Shown here one piece after another: positions 12,020-23,845 of a DNA stretch of 64,000 bases. The position numbers and the translations under genes are program-made. The DNA comes from Arctopsyche grandis. Taxonomy: Eukaryota; Arthropoda; Insecta; Trichoptera; Hydropsychidae. The number at the start of each line of letters is the position of its first letter. Within the stretch, counting starts at the first letter, position 1. Location: positions 29,140,001-29,204,000 of the forward strand of contig NC_135365.1 of the NCBI RefSeq assembly GCF_051622035.1, written 5' to 3'. Below the pieces are notes generated by a model that was not told the DNA's origin, ran no database searches, and saw only the letters and a list, made by a program, of their open reading frames with translations.

Positions 12020-12352
12020 AATAGAGACATCTATGTAAAATCAACATTTTTTTTTTGATACAGAGCAATTTTGCGAGAAACACATAATGTAGGTAGCATT
12101 TTTATAATATTCAACAAATTTGAGATGCCAATGCTAATAACTCGAATTTGCGAGAAACTGAGGGGAAAGATACTAGTTTATTGAATCCGTCAACAGTTAA
12201 GCCAGAAAAATCGGAAATCTAACAGGAGGCGGTTGATCTGTATTCTTTTAATAATCACAAGATCTCACCAGCAGCGTATTTGGCCGGGACTTGAATCCAC
12301 GACCTAGTACTGGTATACAATAACTCTACCAGTACACTGAACTGTGGCTGTA
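12020..12352 (-). repeat. tRNA-derived SINE, diverged partial copy D
   Basis: Shares with copies A and C the CTCGAATTTGCGAGAAA body word, the segment before GATCTCACCAGCAGCG, and a head-side box reading GGGACTTGAATCCACGACC on the plus strand. The pyrimidine-rich CCTTCCTGG tail is not seen, so the copy is truncated or older. Confidence 0.5.
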
Positions 12353-12975
12353 TGTATGTATATAATAAGTTTTTGACTTAAAAATATTTAAGTCAACTTT
12401 GAATGTTTGAAATGGCCCTGTAAAGCACTCCATCTTGAAACAAAAATATTATATTATGGCCTTACTACACCACTGCCTGAATTCTTTATCACTAATTTTA
12501 AATCCATCAAAAAGGTTAAATGAAAATCGTCATCAGACTATAAGCCTCTGTTTATCTAAGACTTAAATAAATCTTTAATTTATCATTTTTTTTTAATTTT
12601 GAAAAAACAAATATTAAGAAAAAATTAAATTTTTTTATAAGCTACGCCTCCAGGTTTTTCCTATACAAGTAGAATATTAAATTTTGGAACTTATTTTCTA
12701 ACCCGTCTCAAATATTTATTTTACAGCATTTATTTCGTATTCCGTACCTATGAGTACGTGAAAAAAGAGGAGTCTTTAATTACAAGGAAAACTCAATTTG
12801 TATCTACTTGTTTTTCGCTTCTCCTTGTACTATTTTTCCCTCAAATTCTAAGCGATATATGTATATACCTATGTATAACCAAGTCCCAAACAAATAACCG
12901 AAATATTACACAATTAATCTTACAAAGTTTTCAACCCTTCTATATCAATGGAACCAATTTGTTTCAGGCCTCAAA
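12353..12975. other. 5' flank of the guanylate cyclase coding region
   Basis: AT-rich. The stretch AAAGTTTTCAACCCTTCTAT then TTTGTTTCAG (ending 12967) forms a branch/pyrimidine/AG acceptor nine bases before the start codon. The first coding exon therefore probably begins at 12968 after a 5'-UTR intron. The upstream noncoding exon and promoter were not located. Confidence 0.5.
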
Positions 12976-15900
12976 ATGTACGGCCTAATTCTGGAAAACA
13001 TGGCCGAATACATTCGACAGGTGTACGGCGAGGACAGGTGGGAGGACATAAGGAGACAAGCTGGAGTGGACCAACCTTCGTTTTCAGTGCATCAAGTCTT
13101 CCCCGAAAATTTGGTACCCAGGCTAGCGAAGAAGGCTCAACAGGTTAATACATATTTGAGTCTTTGACCCGAATCTGGATCTATTATCGTCACTTACATA
13201 AGTGTGCGATCGATCCATTATCGCACGTCGACGTGACAATTGCCACCAATTGACACCAATTAATATTGTACATTTGTGGCTTAGTTCCAATAGGGCCAAA
13301 GTCGGGAGCTAGGGCTTTAACGATTCGAATGCACCTCGGAGTATGAGGATATCATAAACCACGTAATAGTAGTTTACGTAGAGAATATTAGGATTCTAAG
13401 GGAAATCATTAAGTTCAAAATAAACGTAAATGATTTCAGAGATTATATTGATAATATTTTAAAAGATAATTGTGATGAACTTCCTGAAACGGTCAGAAAA
13501 GCTAAAAATATTATTAATATTATAGGAAGTCCGCTGGGTAGTAGGGAGGATTGCAGGAGAGAGAGACAAGTAAAAGCGATCTCAATTCAATCTTATACGT
13601 TTATTTAGAACAATAGGTACTCGATGCGCATACGCACCCGGTCTAACGTCACACCGCGACGCTACTGTCGCCCGGACAAGGTTCGGGAGTACCAACCTTA
13701 ACATTAATACATATGTGAATAGTACCAACTGTTCGGCATGAGCCACATCATTATACATAATTATAATCATTTTATATTAATATCCTACAATATTATACAA
13801 TTGCAATAAGTTCTGCAGAGGCGGAACAAGGTTTTTCACTCATGAATACTATTTGTTCAGAAAAAAAGGGCAAATTTAAGTATTAGACACATATCAGACT
13901 TAATGACTATTAATTTGATAGGTTTACCAATGACTTCATGGGATTCTACACCATTCATTAAATTATGGCTCAGAAGTCACCATCACACAGCAGATGATAG
14001 ACGAAAAGATAAACAATTCTGTATTTTTTTTTTTAAGTTGAAATTTTTCCTTTTTTATTTGAAATAAATGCATAAAAATAGGGGGGGGGGGGTTGTTTTT
14101 GGCAAAATACGAACCGGTTCATAGAATTTTAGCAGCACATCACTGCACATCCCTATATATAATAAACCCCCGCGACTGGTGGGCTTCCGCTCTCGGAATT
14201 CGAGCATTCGAGGCAAGAATCTTTCCTTAGAGCCCGGCCACACCGTGCGACTTGCGAGCGATTTGGTTGAGCAAGCAGTTAGAGCCGGGCCACACCGTGC
14301 GACTTGCGAGCGACTTGGTTGATGGTGACCAGACCAATGTATGCAGTTAGATGGGGCACCCGTCACACCCGTCAACTTCTTTGTCGCTCACATTTCCATA
14401 CATTTTTTCTGGTCGCACAACAGCTCGACCGGCAAAGTTACACGGTGTGGCCCAGGTCTTAGATGGGACATGCCACACCCGTCAACTTATTTTTCGCTAA
14501 CATTTCAATATATTTCTTCATGTCGCGCAGCTAGTCGGCCGACAAAGTTTCACGGTGTGGCCCAGCTCATTTAAATATCGTCACGAACGAGGCAAACTTA
14601 GACATTATAGAAGAAGAGTATCACTTTCCTGAGAGCTCCCGGACATAGGACCTCTTAGAATTGAGCCGCAAAGATTAATCCCATTTAAATATACAATTCG
14701 CAATTCTGAGTGTTTCGTAAATTATTCCACCGCGACTCTCATATCTCAAATCCCAACGGAGCACAAGGACATTTATTCTTAAATTATTTTTTTTTATTTA
14801 TTTTTTATTTATTTGATCTAATTTTGTATTCAAATATTCTTCAAATATCAATATTTATAGGTATATATACGCAATGTTTTGGTAAAATTTCTAGCTATTA
14901 CAATTTATTCTTAAATTATTTTTTTTTATTTATTTGATCTAATTTTGTATTCAAATATTCTTCAAATATCATCTAAGATTAAACGGTCGACGTACATGAG
15001 CGTTTGCTTGCATGTGTGTGTGTGTGTGTTTCAGGTGTTGGGTGTGAGCGAGAGGGAGTTCATGGATCAAATGGGAGTACATTTCGTCAACTTTGTCAGT
15101 CAATATGGCTACGACAGAGTGCTGTCGGTGCTGGGTCGTCACATGCGCGACTTTCTAAATGGACTTGACAACCTACACGAGTACCTCAAGTTCTCCTATC
15201 CCAGGATGAGGGCACCAAGTTTCATATGCGAGAACGAATCCAGGCAAGGACTTACCCTACACTACAGGAGCAAGCGCAGGGGATTCGTATATTACACCAT
15301 GGGGCAAATAAGAGAGGTATGACATATTTTACCAGCCCCACACATAGACCCAACATTTTAAATCAAAACATGAAATGCTTTTCTTTTTAATTCAAGGTTG
15401 CTAGACATTTTTACCATAAAGACATGCATATTGAGCTGGTGAGGGAAGAGTTGCTGTTCGACACCATCCACGTCACTTTCCAGCTGACCTTCGACAACAG
15501 AGCCTTCACGCTGGCTTCGTTGGCGATGACCAGGGAAGAAAAGCATCTTCCAATCAGTGCTTCAGTACTCTTCGAAATATTCCCGTTTTGCATTGTCTTT
15601 GGGTATTGTTATGCCAAATTATATAATTTTATTTTAGTTTACAGGCCCAAAGCTAGAACTGTCGAATTGGCTGTGAGTCCAATTTAAAGATTGGATGATG
15701 ATTTCTAATATAGAATTCGTTATGGTGATGAGCAGACTTAGGGTAAAATCAGACAGCGGTGAATGTGGGACGTGGTTCTTTTTAGATAGTTTTAAACATA
15801 CAGAAAAAAATGTGACGTTCATGGGACGCGTACATGGGATAGTCCTTTCAAAATGATACATTCGACCTATGTCGTTGAAATTGTATGGTAGTATTTATCC

Positions 15901-18900
15901 TTGCTTGAAATTGTATGGTAGGGGTCCCTTTCCATTCTGCTCTTGTCTTTGGATAAACGTGTTCTTGCAAGTAATGTCCCAAGTCGAAGCGATGTCTTGA
16001 AGACTTCCATCGCCACAAAATAAAACATCTAAACAACTACATATATGCATATAATTATGATTAAAAATAAATTAACATAGATATTAATAAAATATTTAGA
16101 TACTTTATAATATAATATAAAATCTAAAATAGATATTATTATAGGAAGTTTTTAATTCATATGGAATTACGATATGATGAGAAACAGTATATCTCTTTCT
16201 CACAAATATGCGAATAAGACAGTATGCACGAATCTGTTTCAACCAGGGTTTTCATTTACTTGATGCATGTAAACTTCTGTCTTTACGCATGAATTAAATT
16301 ACATTTTATTTTATTATTACTAAACTATGTTCACAATATATGTATCTTATATATATTCTAATAGCTACTGATCTACTGGCCATTTTATATTTTAGAATTT
16401 TTATTTTTGTTAGTAATTATAGTGATATATTATTTTAATGTTAATCTACAGCCTAATAGGAAAAGAGCTCAAAAACCTATTTGCAATTCTTATAAATGCT
16501 CATAATACATTTTATACATAATATTAGCTAAAGACTCCCTAAAGTCGACGATCTAACATTAAATTACATAAAATATAAACATTTTACAGGAATGATATAC
16601 ATATGTACAGATATTACATAAATTTAGGGGATAATATACAGTACAAGTGTATTTATTAATGTACATATGTCCATATTTACATAAATACTTTCAAAAAAGA
16701 TTAGAAGTTATTGGAAAAGTTCATAAATACAGCATATTTATAAGTAGGAATAGTATTTAAAAAATCGAATTTCCAAAAATATAATAAAATATTCAAGTAT
16801 TTATTCTTTTGAGTGTAAACTTCTAAGAGCGTGGTTAGTCATGAGAACGTTACGAAAGTGGTAATGAAAATTGCAAAATGTTTCTTACCAACATATGGGA
16901 ATATTCTCTAGTTATGTATTTTTTTAAATGAATTTAGATAATGTCAATTATGATAAGTAGCACACTATAATCCCATAACATATGTATTTATTTATTTTTT
17001 TAATTTTTGATTAAGTTAAAAGAGTTAACATGAGTTCAATTATAATCACCGCTCTCATATATTTTCAGATCTGATATGATAGTCCGAAGCATAGGTAACT
17101 CACTCATGGTCATATTACCCGACTTGCTTGGAAAGAAGATAACCAATTGGTTTGATCTTGTACGACCTCTGATATCTTTCAAATTTCAAACAGTGAGTTG
17201 ATACAACACAAAACTATCTTAAATAAGATGCAATGACATTAAATGACATTAAATCTAATACACATTTTAGATTTTAAACAGGACCAATAATATATTTGAA
17301 CTGGTGACTGTGGAAGCAGCTTTAGGATGCAAGCCGAAAGATAGAAACAAAAACAAAATATTAATGAGTGATGAAGTTGAAACTGCCGAAGAGACACACT
17401 TGAGATTGAAAGGTATTTGTCGTTAATTCATAGGTACATATAGTAAATACATCATGTGATATTAGTTTGCCAAGTTATGTATATGTATCAAGTAAAACTT
17501 GATTACTGGAATAGCTACAAGCAACGATAAGTTCTGGCGGAACTTTAGTATGAAACTTGTCCTTTCAAATACATTTGCAATATACATATGTATGTATTGT
17601 ATCCACTCCAATGTTGGGAACGTCTTATTGAAGTCAGTTCGTTGAGGTAAATTTTGTGTTGAATACTATTGCAGAAGAAGAAATGAAAATTGAGCAAGAT
17701 AAAAAGAATCTTGAAAACGAAAATCTCCATAATATCATTGTTAAAAAGCCCAAAGAGGGGAAAAAGAAGCCGGGAGATATACATATACATTTGAAAGGTA
17801 AAAAAAGCGTTATTATAAACGTACAGCGCACGTAGAAAGAATTAGTATGAGTATAGCTTTCACCACAAAGCACTAGCAAGTATAATATATAATAATTTCT
17901 ATGAATATATGCAATAGTAAGCACTATATATAATATATGTATTGGTAGTTGGTATATTGAATTAAAATGTCATTGGAATTACACTTAAAATTCAAAAAAT
18001 CATGGCTTTAAAGACAATTCGTCTTGTTCTTTGTTCAAGAAGTTCTCGCAAATTCAAAAAATGTTTGGATATCTTAAACAGTTATTGATCACTGTTTTTG
18101 TAGCTTATTTGGAAATAATTTTCAAGAACTAATTGATACCATCAAATTTATTGATTATATAGTTATTATACAAAAAAATATTGCTAAAAGTATTAATTTA
18201 AAATAATTTTGTGCATTATTTTATTAAATCAGATGTAAAACATGTGTCACTCTAAAAATTTCATTAAACCTGTTAGTGTATGTCCACATCGACTAAAGTA
18301 AATAATAAATGTATACAGTTATATATGTACATATGTTACACAATTTAGAAAAGGTTTTAAGATAATGTAAATCTTTACTAGGAGGGCCATAACTTTATGT
18401 TCTGCTGCTCATTATATTTCTGTCACACATAATATAATAAAAAAATACGACGCTTTTAAAAAATCATATGCACTGAATATTGTTTTTACAATGCTTTTGT
18501 TATTATGATACACAATATGTAGAAAACTATGATCTACATATTACTGACAATATATTCACAAATTCACAAATATTAATAATTCATACGACATCTACATTAA
18601 TAAAACATCTTAATGTTTCCAGGTCAAATGATTTACATGGATAACTGGAAGATGATGATGTATTTGGGTACTCCAGTGATGCCTGATTTGACTTCATTAA
18701 TATCCACAGGACTTTATATAAATGACTTATCAATGCACGACTTTAGCAGGTATGTTATTTATTTACAGAAATAATCGAAAAATCTGGGATTGTCTGTATT
18801 ATTTAACTTTCGTCATTTAGGGATCTCATGTTAGCGGGAACTCAACAGTCCGTCGAGCTGAAGCTGGCTCTAGATCAAGAACAGCAGAAGAGTAAAAAGC

Positions 18901-21900
18901 TTGAAGAGTCAATGAGAAAGTTGGATGAAGAGATGAGAAGAACTGACGAACTGTTATATCAAATGATACCGAAACAAGTCGCTGACAGACTCAGAACCGG
19001 AGAAAATCCAATCGACACTTGCGAAGTAAGTTAGCAAATAACACAAATAAATTTTGATAGGTTTTAAAACGCCAATTCAATTTCAGATGTTTGACTCGGT
19101 GTCTGTTCTGTTCTCGGATGTGGTCACCTTCACTGAGATATGTAGCAGAATTTCACCAATGGAAGTTGTCTCGATGTTGAACGCTATGTATTCCATATTT
19201 GATAAGCTGACAGAAAATAATAAAGTTTACAAGGTAAATGGAAATGGCATCAAACTATTTTGCATATCAACTATAGTATTGGGCTATGTTGCTGTTGCAC
19301 TGTCAGCCACTAACATTAGTACCGATTGTAAATGCAATATAGTCCTTTAAAGTTTTATATTATGTATACTATATTTGTATACACAATGAGATAACCTGTA
19401 ATGCCATAATGATCTAGAATTCAATAAATAAATAATTGGATAACAATGTGGTCTCCAGGTGGAAACTATCGGCGATGCTTACATGGTGGTGAGTGGTGCT
19501 CCAGACAAGGATAATAACCATGCTGAAAACGTTTGCAACATGGCGATGAATATGGTGGAGGCTATAACTGACTTAAAAGACCCATCTACAGGTAGATTAC
19601 AAAACTGCATGTGTACACATCGCTGTATTGTGATTCAAATATTATAAAAGTATTTCTATATTTGCAGGATCTCATTTACAAATACGTGTCGGCATACACT
19701 CCGGTGCAGTCGTCGCTGGGATAGTCGGTTTAAAGATGCCACGGTATATATGATTTATGTAGATATAAAAAAATGGGTAGCAATAATTAACACTAAAATC
19801 GAGAAAACCTTAGAAATTAATCCAACAATTATTTTATACTGAGAAATATTAATCAAACTGCCTGGGATACGTTCTTAAAGTATCTGAAGAAAGGAACGAC
19901 AAAGAATGGACCTTATAATGATGTGCTCAATATGTGAAAGATTGGGACTTCAACGCGAGAAAGTCTCAGTGGTAACCAAAAACAGGTCTCGTTAGAATCA
20001 TCTTGTAAGTCATTAGGCTTATAAGCCAAGGTTGTATTAGAGGATTTGTGATTTATATAGAAAACTAGCTGATAGACTAGTTATGACATAACATGTCATG
20101 TTACTAAAGCCAATTACTAAAATGAAAGTAATCAAGTAAACAATTAAAATGTGTTGGACTTAAATTGATGTGTATGTACACATATAGTATAAATTGTATA
20201 TATAGATTGAATAACTCGAAATTCGATATATGTATATGTAATAACATTTTCGTAACAAATTTTGACTTGAGTATTAATTGCTGAGGTAAAATATGTAGTA
20301 AGTGAAATTATTATGTATCATTATAATAATTAAAAAAAGTCAAAAAGTTCAATATTTTCATAAATATATCAAAATATTAAGATCTACATACACTAAGGTG
20401 ACCATGCACTAATGTTTTGTAACAAAACCAGGCTATTTTTTTCAAAATAATGTGTAAATACTTGAGTTATTAAAAAAAATAATGAATATTAGAAAATCAT
20501 GGATGCATATTTATGAAAATAAAACAAATCTATTTCAATATTTATAAACAGACCCATCACAAAGATTCTGCCAGGACATATATCCAAAAAACCAATACTG
20601 TACTGGCAAAACCATTAGGAATAATTATCTACTTTAACATACAGTGAGCGACAAAAATAGGTACGCACATAGATTTCGGACAAACAGCGCGAAACAAACC
20701 TCTCTACCTGCCGTAAACAATGAGACCCCAACCTTTTTTTTTTTTTTACACAACTCTATGTACCGTTGGTACAAAGATTTACAAAGCTGATGGTCAATTC
20801 CCTATTTAGTTTCGCGTTAACTTTGGTTGCAATAACATCGCATCAGAAAAATGTCGTCCGCGCGCCAAATGTCGACCGATGAAAAAGCGGTAATTTTGGC
20901 TCTTACGAAAGAGCGAATCGCGTATCGAGAGATTGCTCGTCGGGTGGGGTCCAGTGAAGGTTCTGTGAGAAAATTCATCAAAAAATACAGTGATACAGGA
21001 TTATTACCAAGGGCTCCAGGATCTGGAAGGATGTCAAAATTGATGGAACGTGAAAATCGTGTCATAAAACGTGCTGCTCTTCAAGATCAATTTATTACTG
21101 CTTCTAAAATCAGGAATGAGGTTTACACTTCAACATCCACAGCAGTACATACCCGTATGATCCAAAGGAAGCTGAATAAATTAGGGTTTAGAGCGATAAA
21201 ATTCGCGAAAAAGCCACTTCTGGCGGTTTCAATGAAGAAAAAGCACTTGAAATGGGCCAAGGACAAGAAGAATTGGATATCAGAGGACTGGTACAGGGTG
21301 GTGTTCTCAGATGAATCTAATTGGAATCTTATTGGATCTGATGGGAAGACCACAGTTCGCCGTAGAAGTGGAGGATGTTTTCACGCAAGTTGTGTTTCGC
21401 GACCGCGAAGCATTCCCCGTATGTCATGATATGGGGGTGCATTACAGGATATGGAATGGGGGTGCTAGAGTTCGTCCGAGGGTCCATGAATGCCATCCAA
21501 TACGAAAACACGATACGGGAACGTGTTTTACCCACCATCGAAGCACTCACAGAATCCGTCGCTGAACCAATATTTCAGGACGAATCTTTACCTTGTCATC
21601 GAGCTCGTTCTGTAAGTTATCTAACCGTTTTTCTATCTTTAATTTGTTTTTTTATGTGGTAAATATCATCGACTTGTTTTAGATAACCAATTATAATGAA
21701 AGTTTGGGAATTAAATCCCTTACCTGGCCCGGGAACAGTCCAGACCTGAACATTATCGAAAATTTATGGGCGATTTTGAAGAGGAAAGTAAGAGCCCGCA
21801 ATCCAAAAACACTTCAGGAGCTCGTAAACATAATAACGGAGACATGGGAAAAGGATATTTCCCCAGATGTTATAAAAAAATTGTTTTATTCTATGCCCAG

Positions 21901-23845
21901 AAGAATTGAGGCAGTAATGAAAAACAAAGGGGGAATTACTAAATATTAAGCTTTATTTTATTTATATATTATTGTTTTATGTATATATTATTAATAGGAA
22001 ATATTTAAAAAATTTATACCGTGAAAACCGCTTTAAATTAAATTAAAAACGCCCGAAGAACTGCCAATACTTTTTTCCCAACTTTGTCCATTTCGTAAAT
22101 AATTCCAATATCTCAATAAATACATCAATATAATTAATTATTTGTCTTGTTTTATTATCTTAATGATCCTAGTCATGATTTCAGAAACTTTTAAATCAAA
22201 AATATTGCGATATAAACGAATAAAATGAAATTTTGCTACTGCGTACCTATTTTTGTCGCTCACTGTACATACACCAATGCTATAAAATTTCAATTTTTTT
22301 TTTTGTAATGTTTGATCCATCTTGTTTCGTTGGAGATATTTACGTAAATTTTTATTCGAATTATCAACACTCTTTAAATATACATATAGTTATTGCTTAT
22401 TCGGAGACTCGGTAAACACGGCATCTAGGATGGAGTCAACTTCTGAAGCAATGAAGATTCACATATCTCAATCGACGAGAGAACGACTATCAAGTGGTTA
22501 CGTAGTCAAAGAACGTGGAGAGATCCTCGTCAAAGGGAAAGGTAATCATAGTCAACCTAGAAACATTTCTACAAAATTGCATCCCATACTGATCAATATC
22601 CTTTACACATAGGTGCTATGAAAACTTACTGGTTGATAGAAAGAGACCCTAAATTGTTACCCAGGAGGGAATCAACACCCAGACTAGTATGGAATGAACC
22701 AGTTATAAAAACCAACACCATCGTACAAACAAGGGAAAAATCTGCGGCATCCGAAGACCGGTCAACATATTCGCCCGTTACGTTTAATGAGGTCGCCTCA
22801 AAGAAGAGCACAAGTAGTTCACCTATTAAGATTTCAAATAAAGGTACAATTTATTTCATTGATGAGTTTAGAACTTCTTCGTTTTCAGTTAAACACAATC
22901 TATTGAATTCCAGGTTCCAGATCCAACTCTTTGGCAGGCATGTATGCATATTCCCCAGCGGAGTTGTTTGGATCACTAATATCGGAGACAGACGAATTCC
23001 TCGATCTTCATAGTCAGATGACCCCAGAATCTAAAGTGTCAAGCCTTGGTCATGTGCTGAGATTGCCATCAGCTCCTGTCAAAAATAATGATCATAAAAA
23101 CAACAGTATAAAATTTGCAGATGAAGATGATGTGAGTAAATCTAAGTCCTTATCCTGAGATGGATGCTGCTATTCAGTGTAATTGGAACGATCTTTATTA
23201 GATTCTTGCACCATGAAGTATAAAGCAGATTTAGTTTTATATTAGGGGGTTTAACAGCGAGTTAATAATAATGTAAACATAAAATAATTCTCTCATAAAA
23301 TCAAATATGTACATGTTTCAGATCATCGTTTCATTTTGATGTTGTATTCAGTCAAATATGTATATGTATTTTTTTACAAGGCTTTTATATATGTTTTTCA
23401 GACGAGAGTTATAACACCATCTCATTCTGCACCAGCAATGTTGAGCAAACACAGATTGACATACTTGGAAATACCATTTTCAGAAACAAACAGTATAGGT
23501 ATTATATAAATCCATTTAAAATTTTAATGTAACAATCACTTTCGATGGCTGAAATGGTGTTTTCGGTTTACAGACAAAGAGATATCTGAAGAATACACTG
23601 TGAACCATTTGACGTTGGTGTCATTGCCATCAGCATCCTGCTCTGACTCTAATCTAGCCGCAAGAGCCGCTTCCAAGAACAGCTCCAAATGTCCATCATC
23701 CACAAACTCTCACAAGAACAAGTCTAGAAAACTGACAGGCAAACGTAGCAATGTCACCGACAGTAAGGATCAAGAGTGTTGTGGTGGCTTTGTCAACGCT
23801 CACTCCAAAAACAAACACAGTAATAATTCCTGCAATATGTTTTAA
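12976..23845 (+). CDS. Gyc88E: Atypical soluble guanylate cyclase beta subunit (Gyc88E type), 16 coding exons, 900 aa
   Basis: Converts GTP to cGMP in the cytosol; Gyc88E of flies works alone or with Gyc89D partners in gas (oxygen) sensing. Exons: 12976-13143, 15035-15316, 15397-15602, 17069-17192, 17271-17412, 17675-17797, 18623-18749, 18821-19025, 19087-19233, 19459-19591, 19668-19743, 22390-22541, 22613-22843, 22914-23131, 23402-23498, 23574-23845; they sum to 2703 nt in frame. The haem domain (about 1-180) has proximal His104 (LHEYL) and YRSKR (133-137). The HNOBA region and signalling helix ([15 protein letters not shown]) follow. The cyclase domain from about 460 has metal-binding Asp470 (FSDVV) and Asp514 (GDAYM), purine-site Glu510 and Cys580, and Asn587 and Arg591 (NTASR), so one chain carries every catalytic residue and a homodimer could be active. 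The C-terminal 250 residues are Ser/Lys-rich and ordinary for the type. Intron 11 holds a complete Tc1-like element. Confidence 0.94.
13425..14020 (+). pseudogene. hAT transposase C-terminal fragment, interrupted
   Basis: In intron 1 of the cyclase gene, frames at 13425-13522 ([12 protein letters not shown], then [13 protein letters not shown]) and 13800-14020 ([20 protein letters not shown], then further on FTNDFMGF and a QKSPSHSADD-like tail) match the C-terminal dimerisation region of hAT transposases and their domesticated relatives. In that family an SxAExERxFS..N motif is diagnostic. A 275-bp insertion splits the two halves and there are stops in the second half, so this is a dead remnant. 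Confidence 0.6.
13523..13797 (-). repeat. Insertion resembling a solo LTR, inside the hAT fragment
   Basis: On the minus strand it starts TGTAGGATATTAATAT, has CTAAATAAACG as a possible poly(A) signal and ends near GGACTTCCTATA. Short ends (TGTAGGA/TCCTATA) are inverted, and AATATTATA occurs on both sides, compatible with a target duplication. It interrupts the hAT reading frame between IINI and SSAEAEQ. The family resembles copia-type LTRs, but no internal region is present. Confidence 0.45.
14230..14568. mobile_element. MITE nested within a MITE of the same family (TTA targets)
   Basis: Outer copy: left end GAGCCCGGCCACACCGTG at 14230, right end CACGGTGTGGCCCAGCTC at 14568. Inner copy: GAGCCGGGCCACACCGTG at 14282 to CACGGTGTGGCCCAGGTC at 14458, flanked on both sides by TTA (14279-14281 and 14459-14461). 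The inner copy itself contains GCAGTTAGATGGGG, the uninterrupted form of the site where it sits in the outer copy (GCAG-TTA...TTA-GATGGGA). The 3-bp TTA duplication and G-rich ends fit PIF/Harbinger-type MITEs. It sits in intron 1 of the cyclase gene. Confidence 0.75.
20642..22265 (+). mobile_element. Complete Tc1/mariner-superfamily transposon with TA target duplication
   Basis: Left end CAGTGAGCGACAAAAATAGG then TACGCA, and its exact inverted copy ends at 22265. TA dinucleotides flank both ends (20640-20641 and 22266-22267). Length is 1624 bp, and it lies in intron 11 of the cyclase gene in the same orientation. The perfect 26-bp ends suggest a fairly recent insertion. The transposase gene inside has one frame break (see 20851-21949). 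Confidence 0.92.
20851..21949 (+). pseudogene. Tc1-like transposase with one frameshift and a probable 71-bp intron
   Basis: Starts [13 protein letters not shown] and carries an N-terminal paired-type helix-turn-helix ([19 protein letters not shown]). The DDE domain follows: FSDESNWNL gives the first Asp; the second-Asp region reads [14 protein letters not shown] where the family usually has DNAPCH, and [15 protein letters not shown] gives the last acidic residue (Glu). Near 21375-21390 the frame shifts, consistent with loss of one base. Downstream, GTAAGT at 21612 and TTTTAG ending 21682 bound a 71-bp stretch whose removal joins RARS to [11 protein letters not shown] in phase 0, so it looks like an intron rather than damage. 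It ends GGITKY-stop. It is probably inactive because of the shift. Confidence 0.85.

Noticed and set aside
17545-17924. Minus-strand hydrophobic frames over cyclase exon 6
   Set aside because: They are shadows of the AAG/AAA-rich plus-strand exon.
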